Notes: generated by a model not told the origin, from the letters alone. A stretch of 10,881 nt of DNA from Myxococcota bacterium (GCA_022710245.1 JAKLHH010000144.1:1-10881), one strand, 5' to 3'; counted from the stretch's first letter, positions 1-7,617 are shown. Translations and numbers: made by a program.

Positions 1-44
1 CGCAAACCGACGCGCGGGCTCCGGCATCTTTACGATGGACGCCA

Positions 45-800
45 ATGCCCAGTTCTCGACGTGTCCTCATCACCGCCGGCCCCACCCACGAACCCATCGA
101 TTCGGTGCGGTTCGTCGGCAACCGCTCCTCGGGGAAGATGGGGTTCGCGCTGGCCGCCGAGGCCGCGGCGCGGGGGGCGCGGGTGATGCTGCTCGCGGGG
201 CCGAGCGCGCTGCCGACGCCGCTCGGGGTGGAGCGCGTCGACGTGGTGACGGCAGCCGAGCTGGCCGCCGCGGTGCGGGCGCGGGCTCCGGGCGCGGACG
301 CCGTGGTGATGGCGGCCGCGGTCGCGGACTACCGCCCGGTGACGGCGGCGAGCGCGAAGCTGAAGAAGGAGGCGCTCGGCGCGCGGCACGTCCTCGAGCT
401 CGAGCGCACCGAGGACATCCTGGCGGGGCTGGGCAAGCGCGCGGGTGGCAAGCGCGGCGCGAGGAGCGCGAGCGGCGGCAAGCGGCCGCTGCTGGTCGGC
501 TTCGCCGCCGAGACGGGCGGGGACCTGGCCGCCATCGCCGAGGCCAAGCGCGCCGCGAAGGGCTGCGACCTGCTGGTCGCCAATGACGTCAGCGCCGAGG
601 GCGCCGGGTTCGAGGTGGACACGAACCGGGTGATCATCGTCGACGCCGGAGGCGGACGCGAGGAGCTCCCGCTGCTGCGCAAGCGCCAGGTCGCCGCCGC
701 GATCCTGACCCGGGTGGCCGCCGCGCTGGCGGACGCGCGCGAGCGGACCGCTCAGCAGCGCCGCCGCGACGCGCGACCGAAGGCGAGGAGCAAGCGATGA
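45..800 (+). CDS. coaB: Phosphopantothenoylcysteine synthetase (CoaB domain)
   Basis: This enzyme joins 4'-phosphopantothenate and cysteine, using a nucleotide triphosphate, in cytosolic coenzyme A synthesis. The 251-residue product shows the CoaB core: ITAGPTHEPID (9-19), the Asn and SSGKMG loop (26-33), AAAVADYRP (90-98), the Lys-rich KLKK (105-108), VGFAAET (151-157) and NDVSAEGAGFEVDTN (180-194). Residues about 131-147 are a Gly/Lys/Arg-rich insertion just before VGFAAET that I do not expect in the family, and the C-terminus is a basic tail. In most bacteria CoaB is the second half of a CoaBC fusion. Here the frame is open back to the window edge, but the 14 codons before ATG 45 have poor third-position GC, so a separate coaB is likelier than a fusion. 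No clear ribosome binding site precedes ATG 45. The stop overlaps the udg start. The family call is firm; the start and fusion state are not. Confidence 0.9.
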   Translation: MPSSRRVLITAGPTHEPIDSVRFVGNRSSGKMGFALAAEAAARGARVMLLAGPSALPTPLGVERVDVVTAAELAAAVRARAPGADAVVMAAAVADYRPVTAASAKLKKEALGARHVLELERTEDILAGLGKRAGGKRGARSASGGKRPLLVGFAAETGGDLAAIAEAKRAAKGCDLLVANDVSAEGAGFEVDTNRVIIVDAGGGREELPLLRKRQVAAAILTRVAAALADARERTAQQRRRDARPKARSKR

Positions 801-1678
801 CCGATCCCCGCGTCGAGCTCGCGTCGCTGGTGGCCGCGTTCCGCGCGCGCCTCGACTGGGAGCAGGGACACGGCTCCCGCCATGTCCGCGCCGCGCCGTC
901 GCCCCGGCTCGGATTGCCACCCGAGCCCGAGCCCGATCCGATCGTGGCCGCGACCGCTGTCGCGCCTGCGCCCGCCGCGCCTGCCCCCACGGCGCCCTCG
1001 CCCCACGTTGAGCCCGGGCCGCCGCCGCCGCCGCCGAGCCAGCCACCCGCTGCTCCCGCCGGGCCGCTCGAGCCCGCGCCCTCGGTCGCGGCCGCCGGCG
1101 ATCGGCGCGCGCGCCTCGAGCACCTGCGCGCCGAGCTCGGCGAGTGCCATCGCTGCCGGCTCGGGGACACGCGGCGCAACCTGGTCTTCGGGGTCGGCGA
1201 TCCCGAGGCCCAGCTGATGGTGGTCGGCGAGGGACCGGGCCGCGACGAGGATCTGCAGGGGGAGCCCTTCGTCGGAGCGGCGGGGCAGCTCCTCACCAAG
1301 ATGCTCGAGGCGATGGGGCTCGGCCGGGACGACGTCTACATCGCCAACATCATCAAGTGCCGTCCGCCGCAGAACCGCGATCCGGCGCCCGACGAGATCG
1401 CGGCCTGCGAGCGGTTCCTGCAGCAGCAGGTGGAGATCATCTCGCCGCGGATCATCCTCGCCATGGGCAACTTCGCGGCGAAGACGCTGCTCCGGACGGA
1501 GGTGGGGATCACGCGGCTGCGCGGGCGGTTCCACGCGTATCAGGGCATCCCCTTGATGCCGACCTTTCACCCCGCCTACCTGCTCCGCAACGCGGACGGC
1601 AAGCGCCCTGCCTGGGAGGACCTGAAGCAGGTGATGGCGGAGATGGATCGGCTCGGGCTGAGGCGGCGGCGGTCCTGA
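797..1678 (+). CDS. udg: Family 4 uracil-DNA glycosylase (4Fe-4S)
   Basis: The enzyme removes uracil from DNA to start base-excision repair. The 293-residue protein has the family-4 signature: four Cys that should bind a 4Fe-4S cluster (C117, C120, C188, C204), the GEGPGRDED motif (144-152) replacing the usual GEAPG, and HPAYLLRN (258-265) with the catalytic-loop His. The family core is about 200 residues and begins here near residue 103. Residues about 32-100 are a low-complexity Pro/Ala linker with a run of seven Pro, behind a short N-terminal segment of about 30 residues. ATG 797 overlaps the coaB stop as ATGA and is preceded by GAGGAG at 785-790, six bases away, so the two genes are probably translationally coupled. 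A coaBC-udg order is, as I recall, seen in other deltaproteobacteria. The stop codon lies inside a 33-bp tandem repeat. The function is well supported; the role of the linker is unknown. Confidence 0.93.
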   Translation: MTDPRVELASLVAAFRARLDWEQGHGSRHVRAAPSPRLGLPPEPEPDPIVAATAVAPAPAAPAPTAPSPHVEPGPPPPPPSQPPAAPAGPLEPAPSVAAAGDRRARLEHLRAELGECHRCRLGDTRRNLVFGVGDPEAQLMVVGEGPGRDEDLQGEPFVGAAGQLLTKMLEAMGLGRDDVYIANIIKCRPPQNRDPAPDEIAACERFLQQQVEIISPRIILAMGNFAAKTLLRTEVGITRLRGRFHAYQGIPLMPTFHPAYLLRNADGKRPAWEDLKQVMAEMDRLGLRRRRS

Positions 1679-1733
1679 GCCACGCCGCGGTGAGTCGCGG
1701 GGCGGTCCTGAGCCACCGTCGCGGTGAGTCGGG
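1668..1733 (+). repeat. 33-bp tandem duplication spanning the udg stop codon
   Basis: Two adjacent 33-bp copies (1668-1700 and 1701-1733) match at 29 of 33 positions. Both begin GGCGGTCCTGAGCCAC. The first copy holds the last udg codons and its TGA, and the second repeats them in the same frame after the stop. A small CCGCG/CGCGG hairpin (1685-1700) lies within the first copy. This looks like a local slippage duplication of the gene end; a terminator role is not supported, since no T-tract follows. Confidence 0.75.
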
Positions 1734-1763
1734 GCGACCGGCTCCCGCTCACCACCCTTCACC

Positions 1764-1846
1764 GCGTGGACGCCACGCAACGCTTGCGCGCCAGGTGTTG
1801 CGCGCCCGCCCACCACCGCCTGCCGGTCGACCGCCGATCTCGGCGG
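1764..1846. promoter_or_regulatory. Two dyads upstream of the PilZ promoter (candidate regulator sites)
   Basis: Two perfect inverted repeats lie upstream of the sigma-54-type promoter. GCGTGG-ACG-CCACGC is at 1764-1778, and CCGCCGA-TC-TCGGCGG is at 1831-1846, centred about 50 bases before the predicted transcript start. A directly repeated TTGCGCGCC (1784-1792, 1798-1806) lies between them. Sigma-54 promoters need an activator that binds upstream, so these are candidate operator sites. GC-rich DNA makes short dyads common, so confidence is limited. Confidence 0.35.
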
Positions 1847-1864
1847 AATCGCGTGACGGGCCAG

Positions 1865-1879
1865 TGGCACCCGGCTTGC
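1865..1879 (+). promoter_or_regulatory. Sigma-54 (RpoN) type -24/-12 promoter
   Basis: TGGCAC (1865-1870) and TTGC (1876-1879) are separated by exactly five bases, the spacing of the sigma-54 consensus TGGCACGNNNNTTGC; only the G after TGGCAC differs (here C). The -12 GC is at 1878-1879, which predicts a transcript start near 1890, about 20 bases before the preferred PilZ start and 11 before its ribosome binding site. A sigma-70-like TAGAAT at 1882-1887 is an alternative or second promoter, but I see no -35 box for it. Confidence 0.6.
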
Positions 1880-1900
1880 TGTAGAATGTGCCCGTTTGCT

Positions 1901-1906
1901 GGAGGT
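1901..1906 (+). promoter_or_regulatory. Ribosome binding site deciding the PilZ start
   Basis: GGAGGT stands four bases before TTG 1911 and downstream of the earlier in-frame TTG at 1896, which has no such site. It therefore favours TTG 1911 as the start. Confidence 0.6.
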
Positions 1907-1910
1907 GTGC

Positions 1911-2273
1911 TTGACGTATCCAGAGGAGCGCCGCTCCACCCCCCGCGTGCCGCTGCGAGAGCACGTGGTGGTCTGGTCCGAAGCGGGCGAGTTCGTCGGT
2001 CAGACCGAGGACGTCTCCGCGCGTGGGCTGCGCGTCTGCTCGCTCCACCGGGCGGCGGCCGGGACCCGGGTCTCGCTGAGCCTGCCGGTCCGGGTCCGCG
2101 GCGGCACGAGCTGGGCGCTGATCGACGCGGTGGTGACGCGACTCGAGGAGGCGCCGGGGAGCCGCCACCTGATGGGGCTGCGGGTGCTGCAGCCGAACCT
2201 CGCGCTGGAGGCGCTCGTCGAGACGCGGCTCGATCGGGCGCGCTTCTCGACCGAGGAGCCGACGCCCCACTGA
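1911..2273 (+). CDS. Small single-domain PilZ protein (c-di-GMP receptor)
   Basis: The product (120 residues from TTG 1911) is a stand-alone PilZ domain, a receptor that binds cyclic di-GMP and passes the signal on, often to motility or surface functions. The two binding motifs are visible: RSTPR (8-12, the RxxxR motif) and DVSARG (34-39, the D/NxSxxG motif). The rest is the expected short beta-barrel ending in a helix. There is no partner domain, signal peptide or membrane segment, so it should be cytosolic. TTG 1911 is chosen because GGAGGT precedes it; TTG 1896 would add five residues. The gene stands alone behind a sigma-54-type promoter, so its level probably depends on an enhancer-binding activator. 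A diguanylate cyclase gene lies two genes downstream on the other strand. The domain call is strong; the target process cannot be read from sequence. Confidence 0.85.
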   Translation: MTYPEERRSTPRVPLREHVVVWSEAGEFVGQTEDVSARGLRVCSLHRAAAGTRVSLSLPVRVRGGTSWALIDAVVTRLEEAPGSRHLMGLRVLQPNLALEALVETRLDRARFSTEEPTPH

Positions 2274-2297
2274 GCCCCGCGGGGGGGCGCGCGATGC

Positions 2298-2303
2298 TAG
2301 AAT
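2298..2303 (+). promoter_or_regulatory. -10 element TAGAAT for a probably leaderless transcript
   Basis: TAGAAT ends seven bases before ATG 2311, so transcription should start at or next to the A of that ATG. No recognisable -35 box was found. The alternative start ATG 2302 overlaps the element itself and is therefore disfavoured. Confidence 0.45.
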
Positions 2304-2310
2304 GGGGGCG

Positions 2311-3912
2311 ATGTCGCGTGCGTCGTCGCTCCTCCTCCTCCCTCTGGCCGCTGTGCTCGTCGCCTCCGGCTGTCACCAGCTCCTCGGTTTCACGCACGTC
2401 GCCGCGGACGCGGCCATGGCCGACCGGGGCGGCAGCGATCACGCCGGCGAGGGGGCGGGAGAACGACCGCCGCCCCCGCCGAGCTGCGAGGACGGCCAGC
2501 AGGACGGCAGCGAGACCGACGTCGACTGCGGCGGGCTGGCGTGCAAGCGCTGCGTCGAAGGGAAGCTCTGCAGGGAGGACCTCGACTGCCTCGGCCAGAG
2601 CTGCCTGGGCGGCCGCTGCGGACCGCTCTATCCGGCGCCGGCGCAGGACCCGAGGGCGCGCATCGGCGTCGCGCACGAGGCGGGCGAGCTGCCGCCCACG
2701 GCCGGCGCGGCTGGCGCGCTGGCCTGGGGCGCCGGCCAGCTGAAGACGCTCGGCACGCACACGATCCGGCTCTATCTGGGGACGAACAGCGCCGTCTACG
2801 GCACGGCGTCCTTCAAGTCGCTGCTCGAGGTCGCCAAGGCGAGCAGCTACGCCGCCGTCCTCGGCGAGCCGATCTTCACCACCATCCTCCTCGACGTCCA
2901 CACCTCCTGCGACGACCAGCAGTGCTGGAAGGATGGCCTCTCGGCGGCGGAGCGCCAGCAGGAGCTCGACGAGATCAGCGGGCTGGCGAGCCACCTGGTC
3001 GCCACCTACCCGGGCAAGCGCTTCATCCTGATGCAGTCCGGCGGCGATGGACAGCTCACGCCGGTGACCGCGGTGGCGCTGACCGCCTACGCGCAGCAGC
3101 TCGCGGCGCGCGCGCGGGCCGTCGCGGACACGCGCGACCGGACGCGCGGGCTGGTCTTCTCCGGCGTCGAGCTCGACGCCCCCGAGCTCGGCGCCATCGC
3201 CTCGGGCGTGCTCCCCGCGCTGAACGAGCTGCCGGACGAGCTCCACGCCGTGCCGGACTACTTCTCGCTGGACGTGCGGACGCTCCTCGCGGGGACCACC
3301 CCGGGTGTCCTCGAGGTCACGCTGAAGCCGGCGCTCACCCTGCTCGAGGGAGTCGCGCAGAAGGTCGACCCCACGGCCGACGGGCGCCGGCTCCTCCTCG
3401 GCGCGATCGGCTTCCCGCGCGAGCAGGGCGGTGAGTGCGTGGCCGCCAAGCGCACCGCCGCCGTGCTGGACGTCCTCCTCGCCAGCGGGCTCGCCTTCGG
3501 CGTCGTGCACCAGCTCCTCGACGAGCCGGTCATCCACCTGCAGGCCGGCTACGGGCTGATCCGGTGGGACGGCACGCCGGGCCAGGCACGGGCCGTGCTG
3601 CAGGCGACCTACACGGGCAGCACGCCGACGCTCCCCGTCGTCTGCCCGGTCCTCACTGGCGTGACGACCGCGACCGGAGAGAGCGCGGTCCACGCGGGCG
3701 ATGCGATCGCCATCTACGGCAGCGGGCTCTCGAGCACGTCCAGCGACGTGATCTTCAAGCAGGGCGCCGCGCGCTACTCGGTGAGCCCGACGCTGCAGGC
3801 CGCGACGCAGCTCAACGCGATCGTCCCCGGGCTCGCGGCGGAGCAGGCCCTCATCTCGGTGCGGAGCGGCGGGAGCGACTCCAACACGCTCACCGTCACC
3901 ATCCTTCCCTGA
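2311..3912 (+). CDS. Secreted Cys-rich lipoprotein with C-terminal IPT/TIG-like domain
   Basis: This is a 533-residue predicted lipoprotein of unknown function. It starts with a signal peptide and lipobox (LVASGC, Cys21), then a Pro/acidic linker. Next is a Cys-rich module (59-103) with ETDVDCGG and seven more Cys besides that motif's, a type repeated in many myxobacterial surface proteins. Residues about 113-445 form an alpha/beta region with strands such as THTIRLYLG, FTTILLDVH and KRFILMQSGG that weakly recall a TIM-barrel hydrolase, but I see no assured catalytic residues. The last about 85 residues (PVLTGV to the end) resemble an IPT/TIG immunoglobulin-like domain, usual in extracellular binding proteins. 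ATG 2311 is preferred over ATG 2302 because the latter lies in the -10 element and the signal peptide fits better. It is convergent with the cyclase gene 22 bases beyond. Surface location is fairly sure; any enzymatic role is a guess. Confidence 0.8.
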   Translation: MSRASSLLLLPLAAVLVASGCHQLLGFTHVAADAAMADRGGSDHAGEGAGERPPPPPSCEDGQQDGSETDVDCGGLACKRCVEGKLCREDLDCLGQSCLGGRCGPLYPAPAQDPRARIGVAHEAGELPPTAGAAGALAWGAGQLKTLGTHTIRLYLGTNSAVYGTASFKSLLEVAKASSYAAVLGEPIFTTILLDVHTSCDDQQCWKDGLSAAERQQELDEISGLASHLVATYPGKRFILMQSGGDGQLTPVTAVALTAYAQQLAARARAVADTRDRTRGLVFSGVELDAPELGAIASGVLPALNELPDELHAVPDYFSLDVRTLLAGTTPGVLEVTLKPALTLLEGVAQKVDPTADGRRLLLGAIGFPREQGGECVAAKRTAAVLDVLLASGLAFGVVHQLLDEPVIHLQAGYGLIRWDGTPGQARAVLQATYTGSTPTLPVVCPVLTGVTTATGESAVHAGDAIAIYGSGLSSTSSDVIFKQGAARYSVSPTLQAATQLNAIVPGLAAEQALISVRSGGSDSNTLTVTILP

Positions 3913-3934
3913 GCCATCGTCTCAGCGCCACGCC

Positions 3935-4924
3935 TCAGCGCCCGGCCTGGCGAGCGGCGCCGAGCGTCCTCTCCGCCCCGCAGGGGACCACGCGGTCGCG
4001 GCCGCCGTGCTTGGCCTGGTAGAGCGCTCCGTCCGCCGCCTTGAAGAGCGCCTCCACGGTGGTGGCATCGTCGGGGAAGGTGGCGACCCCGACGGAGATC
4101 GAGACGTGGCCGAGCGGCTGGCTCGCGCCCGCCGCGAAGGCGTGCCCCGACACGGCGCCGCGGATCCGCTCGGCGTGCTGCAGCGCCTGCTGCCGGTCCG
4201 CGCCGGAGAGGACCACGGTGAACTCCTCGCCGCCGTAGCGCGCGACCAGGTCGGTGCGCCGGGTGGAGCCCGCGAGCAGCCCGGCCAGCGTGCGCAGGAG
4301 CACGTCGCCGGCGCCGTGGCCGTTCCTGTCGTTGTACTGCTTGAAGTGATCGACGTCGATCATCGCCAGCGACGAGCGCGAGCCGTAGGAGGCGCAGCGC
4401 TGCAGCTCTTGCTGCACGCGCGCCATCAGCGTGCGCCGGTTGGCGAGCCCGGTCAGCGCGTCCTGCTCCGCGGCTCGCCGGATCTCCCCCACCAGGCGCG
4501 CCGCGTGGAGGGCCACCGCCGTGAGGTCGGCGAGCATCACCAGCAGGCGGCGCGCGAGGTGCTGGTCGTCGCCCGTCTCCGCGACCAGGATCAGGCCGAG
4601 CACCTCGTCGCCGTGGCAGAGCGGGACGGCCAGCTCTGCTGGCAGGCCGCGCGCGGCGAGGTGCTGCCTGGCGGCGGGGTGATCGCCCAGGCTGGCCACG
4701 GCGCGACCGGCGAGGAGGTCCATCAGCCCCACCTCCCCGATCCCGAGCGAGAGCTGGTTGCGGTGCTCGGGCGGAAAGCCCGCGCCGTCCACGAGCCGTA
4801 CGTGGGTGGGGCTCTCCGCGAGGAGGATGGCGACGTGGCGGGTGTGGAGGAGCGTGGAGAAGGCCCGCGAGCAGGCGGAGGTCACCTGCGCCTGGGTGAG
4901 CGCCGCGGTGAGGCAGCGGACCAC
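3935..4924 (-). CDS. GAF-GGDEF diguanylate cyclase, body of a frameshifted gene
   Basis: The enzyme makes cyclic di-GMP from two GTP. In the 329 residues read from GTG 4924, a GAF-like sensor region (about 10-140) precedes a complete GGDEF domain: DALTGLANRR (155-164), MIDVDHFKQYND (188-199), the active-site GGEEF (231-235) and SISVGVATF. RRTD (222-225), five residues before GGEEF, is a standard inhibitory I-site, so product feedback is expected. GTG 4924 is probably not the true start. The same frame upstream still reads like protein (HAQVEFFVNFPEV, from 4960), while a start codon, membrane segment and coiled-coil-like segment lie upstream in a different frame. Joining them at about 4961 gives roughly 397 residues. 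As sequenced, the gene is either a pseudogene, a sequencing error, or shortened. It is convergent with the lipoprotein gene and divergent from hisS. Confidence 0.85.
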   Translation of the reverse strand: MVRCLTAALTQAQVTSACSRAFSTLLHTRHVAILLAESPTHVRLVDGAGFPPEHRNQLSLGIGEVGLMDLLAGRAVASLGDHPAARQHLAARGLPAELAVPLCHGDEVLGLILVAETGDDQHLARRLLVMLADLTAVALHAARLVGEIRRAAEQDALTGLANRRTLMARVQQELQRCASYGSRSSLAMIDVDHFKQYNDRNGHGAGDVLLRTLAGLLAGSTRRTDLVARYGGEEFTVVLSGADRQQALQHAERIRGAVSGHAFAAGASQPLGHVSISVGVATFPDDATTVEALFKAADGALYQAKHGGRDRVVPCGAERTLGAARQAGR

Positions 4925-5129
4925 CTCGGGGAAGTTGACGAAGAACTCGACCTGCGCGTGGCTGCAGCTGGGCGCGCAGGCGGGCGAGCTCCTGTCCGGG
5001 GGCAGGCGCTCGCTCCCGGCGGGGCGCGGCGCGGGGACGCCGCCGGAGCACGAGCCCGAGGACGGCGCCGCCCACCAGCGCGCCGACGAGGGCGAGCCAG
5101 GAGAGCTCGACGCCGAGGCTGGCGCTCAT
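4925..5129 (-). pseudogene. Out-of-frame N-terminal membrane anchor of the diguanylate cyclase
   Basis: From ATG 5129 the minus strand encodes 56 residues ending near 4962: an N-terminal hydrophobic helix (about 10-28, WLALVGALVGGAVLGLVL), an Arg-rich cytosolic edge, then ELARLRAQLQ, which looks like a coiled coil. In these codons 52 of 56 end in G or C. In the next 14 codons of the same frame 12 end in A or T, while the cyclase frame over the same bases has all 14 ending in G or C. The coding frame therefore switches at about 4961 by one base. The extra base could also lie a little upstream, for example in the GGG run at about 4970. There is no good ribosome binding site; a weak GATGAT (5136-5141) could be the -10 of a leaderless transcript. 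Confidence 0.7.
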
Positions 5130-5261
5130 ACCTGAATCATCGGCAGGATGAGCCGGAGCTGAAGTCCCTTCGACGCCGAGGTGCGGAGATCGTCGGCAGG
5201 GCGGGCCGGGGCTGGTCGCCTTCGATGCACGTGGGGGGTGGGCGCTTTGCCCGCTCCAGGC

Positions 5262-5267
5262 TACACT
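5262..5267 (+). promoter_or_regulatory. -10 element TACACT for hisS
   Basis: TACACT ends eight bases before ATG 5276, which predicts transcription starting at or beside the start codon. No ribosome binding site precedes the ATG, consistent with a leaderless hisS message. No -35 box is recognised. The rest of the 146-bp divergent gap (5130-5275) shows nothing firm. Confidence 0.45.
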
Positions 5268-5275
5268 GCGCAGCC

Positions 5276-6562
<1,287 letters not shown>

Positions 6563-6583
6563 ACCGGTGAGTGAGGAGGGCCG

Positions 6584-7204
6584 ATGAGCTCGCGCAAGTA
6601 CATCGCCGTGGCCGGCAACATGGGCTCGGGGAAGAGCTCGCTGGTGAAGTTCCTCTGCGGCAACTACCAGCTGACCCCGTTCTACGAGCCGAACGAGGAG
6701 AACCCGTACCTGAAGGACTTCTACGGGGACATGCGCCGGTGGGCCTTCCACAGCCAGATGTACTTCCTCGCCGGCAAGTTCCGCATCCACCAGGAGCTGG
6801 AGAAGATGCGGAGCCGGGTGACGGTGGTCCAGGACCGGACCATCTACGAGGACGCGGAGATCTTCGCGGCGAACCTCTACCGCTCGCGCAAGATGACAGC
6901 ACGGGACTACGCGACCTACCAGTCGCTCTACAAGAGCATCCTCGCCGCGCTCCGCCCGCCCGACGTGATGATCTACCTCCGCGCGACCCTGCGCACCGTG
7001 CGGCAGCGGATCAAGGTCCGCGGGCGGCCCGAGGAGCAGAGCGTGCCCGTCGCGTACATCCGGCGGCTCAACCAGCTCTACGAGGAGTGGTTCGAGCGCT
7101 ACGACCTCTCGCCGACGCTGGTCCTCGAGACCGACCACATGGACTACGTCACCGACGTGATCGACCGCATCGACCTGATGCGCAAGATCGAGCGCTACAT
7201 CTGA
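6584..7204 (+). CDS. Deoxynucleoside kinase (dAK/dGK family)
   Basis: The enzyme phosphorylates deoxynucleosides to monophosphates for nucleotide salvage, using ATP or GTP. The 206-residue protein has the P-loop GNMGSGKSS (11-19), the FYEP segment with the conserved acidic residue E35, the DRT motif at 84-86 (the counterpart of the DRS/ERS motif) followed by IYEDAEIF, and an Arg-rich LID RIKVRGRPEE (142-151). The length fits bacterial members of the family. Whether it prefers deoxyadenosine, deoxyguanosine or a pyrimidine cannot be judged from these motifs. GAGGAGGG at 6573-6580 precedes ATG 6584, and the gene follows hisS by 21 bases, so the two are cotranscribed. A strong terminator follows six bases after the stop. 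Confidence 0.92.
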   Translation: MSSRKYIAVAGNMGSGKSSLVKFLCGNYQLTPFYEPNEENPYLKDFYGDMRRWAFHSQMYFLAGKFRIHQELEKMRSRVTVVQDRTIYEDAEIFAANLYRSRKMTARDYATYQSLYKSILAALRPPDVMIYLRATLRTVRQRIKVRGRPEEQSVPVAYIRRLNQLYEEWFERYDLSPTLVLETDHMDYVTDVIDRIDLMRKIERYI

Positions 7205-7210
7205 TCCAGG

Positions 7211-7255
7211 CTAAAGGAACGAGCGCGATTCCGCTCGTTCCTTTAGGTTTGTTTG
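7211..7255 (+). terminator. Rho-independent terminator of the hisS-kinase operon
   Basis: CTAAAGGAACGAGCG (7211-7225) pairs perfectly with 7232-7246 across a six-base loop, giving a 15-bp stem followed by GTTTGTTTG. It begins six bases after the kinase stop. It is one of the few AT-containing stretches in the window, and its minus-strand tail is not T-rich, so it acts mainly on the + strand. Confidence 0.88.
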
Positions 7256-7292
7256 AGGACGGGTCGCGCCCGCTCCCCGTCGGGAAAGGCCA

Positions 7293-7350
7293 CCAGATCA
7301 CCGGTCATGATTCGTGGGTGACTGTTCGAGAATCGTGACCGGTGATTTGG
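7293..7350 (+). other. 21-bp hairpin element of unknown function
   Basis: Bases 7293-7313 pair with 7330-7350 around a 16-base loop (7314-7329). Nineteen pairs are Watson-Crick and two are G:U in + strand RNA (7296/7347 and 7308/7335). On the minus strand the same two positions would be C/A mismatches. The stem contains ACCGGT in both arms. It lies 47 bases past the terminator and 18 bases before the glutaredoxin-like start, and its 3' arm runs into GGAGGG (7349-7354). It has no T-tract, so it is not a typical terminator. It could be a 5' leader structure of the next gene, a small RNA, or a palindromic dispersed repeat. Confidence 0.6.
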
Positions 7351-7368
7351 AGGGACAGGGTCGCCAGC

Positions 7369-7617
7369 ATGCCGCACTACGCGCCGGTCCTCTACGTTCG
7401 CCTCCTCTGCCCGCGCTGCGCGCGGGTGCGCCGCGCGATCCGCCGGCTGGGGGTGGAGGTCGAGCAGAGGGAGGTCTGGCTCTCGCGCCGCCACCGTGAG
7501 GAGCTGCGCGAGGCGGCGGGCGAGGTGAGCGTGCCCTGCCTGGTGATCTCGGGGACGGTGGTCCGCGAGGCCGACGAGATCGTGAGGTACCTGCAGCTCC
7601 GCTACGGAGCGCGGTGA
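7369..7617 (+). CDS. Small glutaredoxin-like protein
   Basis: The 82-residue product fits a minimal glutaredoxin fold: a first strand (APVLYVRLL), the redox pair CPRC (14-17), a helix, a second strand, the cis-Pro segment SVPCL (P56), and the closing READEIVRYL helix. Such proteins reduce disulfides or glutathione mixed disulfides in the cytosol. The Cys directly after the cis-Pro (C57) is unusual. ATG 7369 is chosen because an AGGG lies eight bases upstream and homology starts there; GTG 7342 would add nine residues but sits inside the hairpin arm. The gene stands alone between the hisS-kinase terminator and a convergent gene. The fold call is good; its electron donor and targets are unknown. 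A glutathione-S-transferase N-domain fragment is a less likely reading. Confidence 0.8.
   Translation: MPHYAPVLYVRLLCPRCARVRRAIRRLGVEVEQREVWLSRRHREELREAAGEVSVPCLVISGTVVREADEIVRYLQLRYGAR

Noticed and set aside
1896..1898. TTG 1896 as the PilZ start
   Set aside because: No ribosome binding site precedes it; GGAGGT serves TTG 1911. A leaderless TTG start after TAGAAT is possible but unlikely.
1759..3693. 644-residue open frame on the minus strand
   Set aside because: It lies antisense to the PilZ and lipoprotein genes, is Arg/Ala-rich without motifs, and arises from high GC.
4007..5275. Upstream extension of the hisS frame by 423 residues
   Set aside because: It is antisense to the cyclase, has no synthetase homology, and a -10 element sits just before ATG 5276.
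7258..7281. GACGGG/CCCGTC inverted repeat as a second terminator
   Set aside because: Six-bp stem, 12-base loop, no T-tract.
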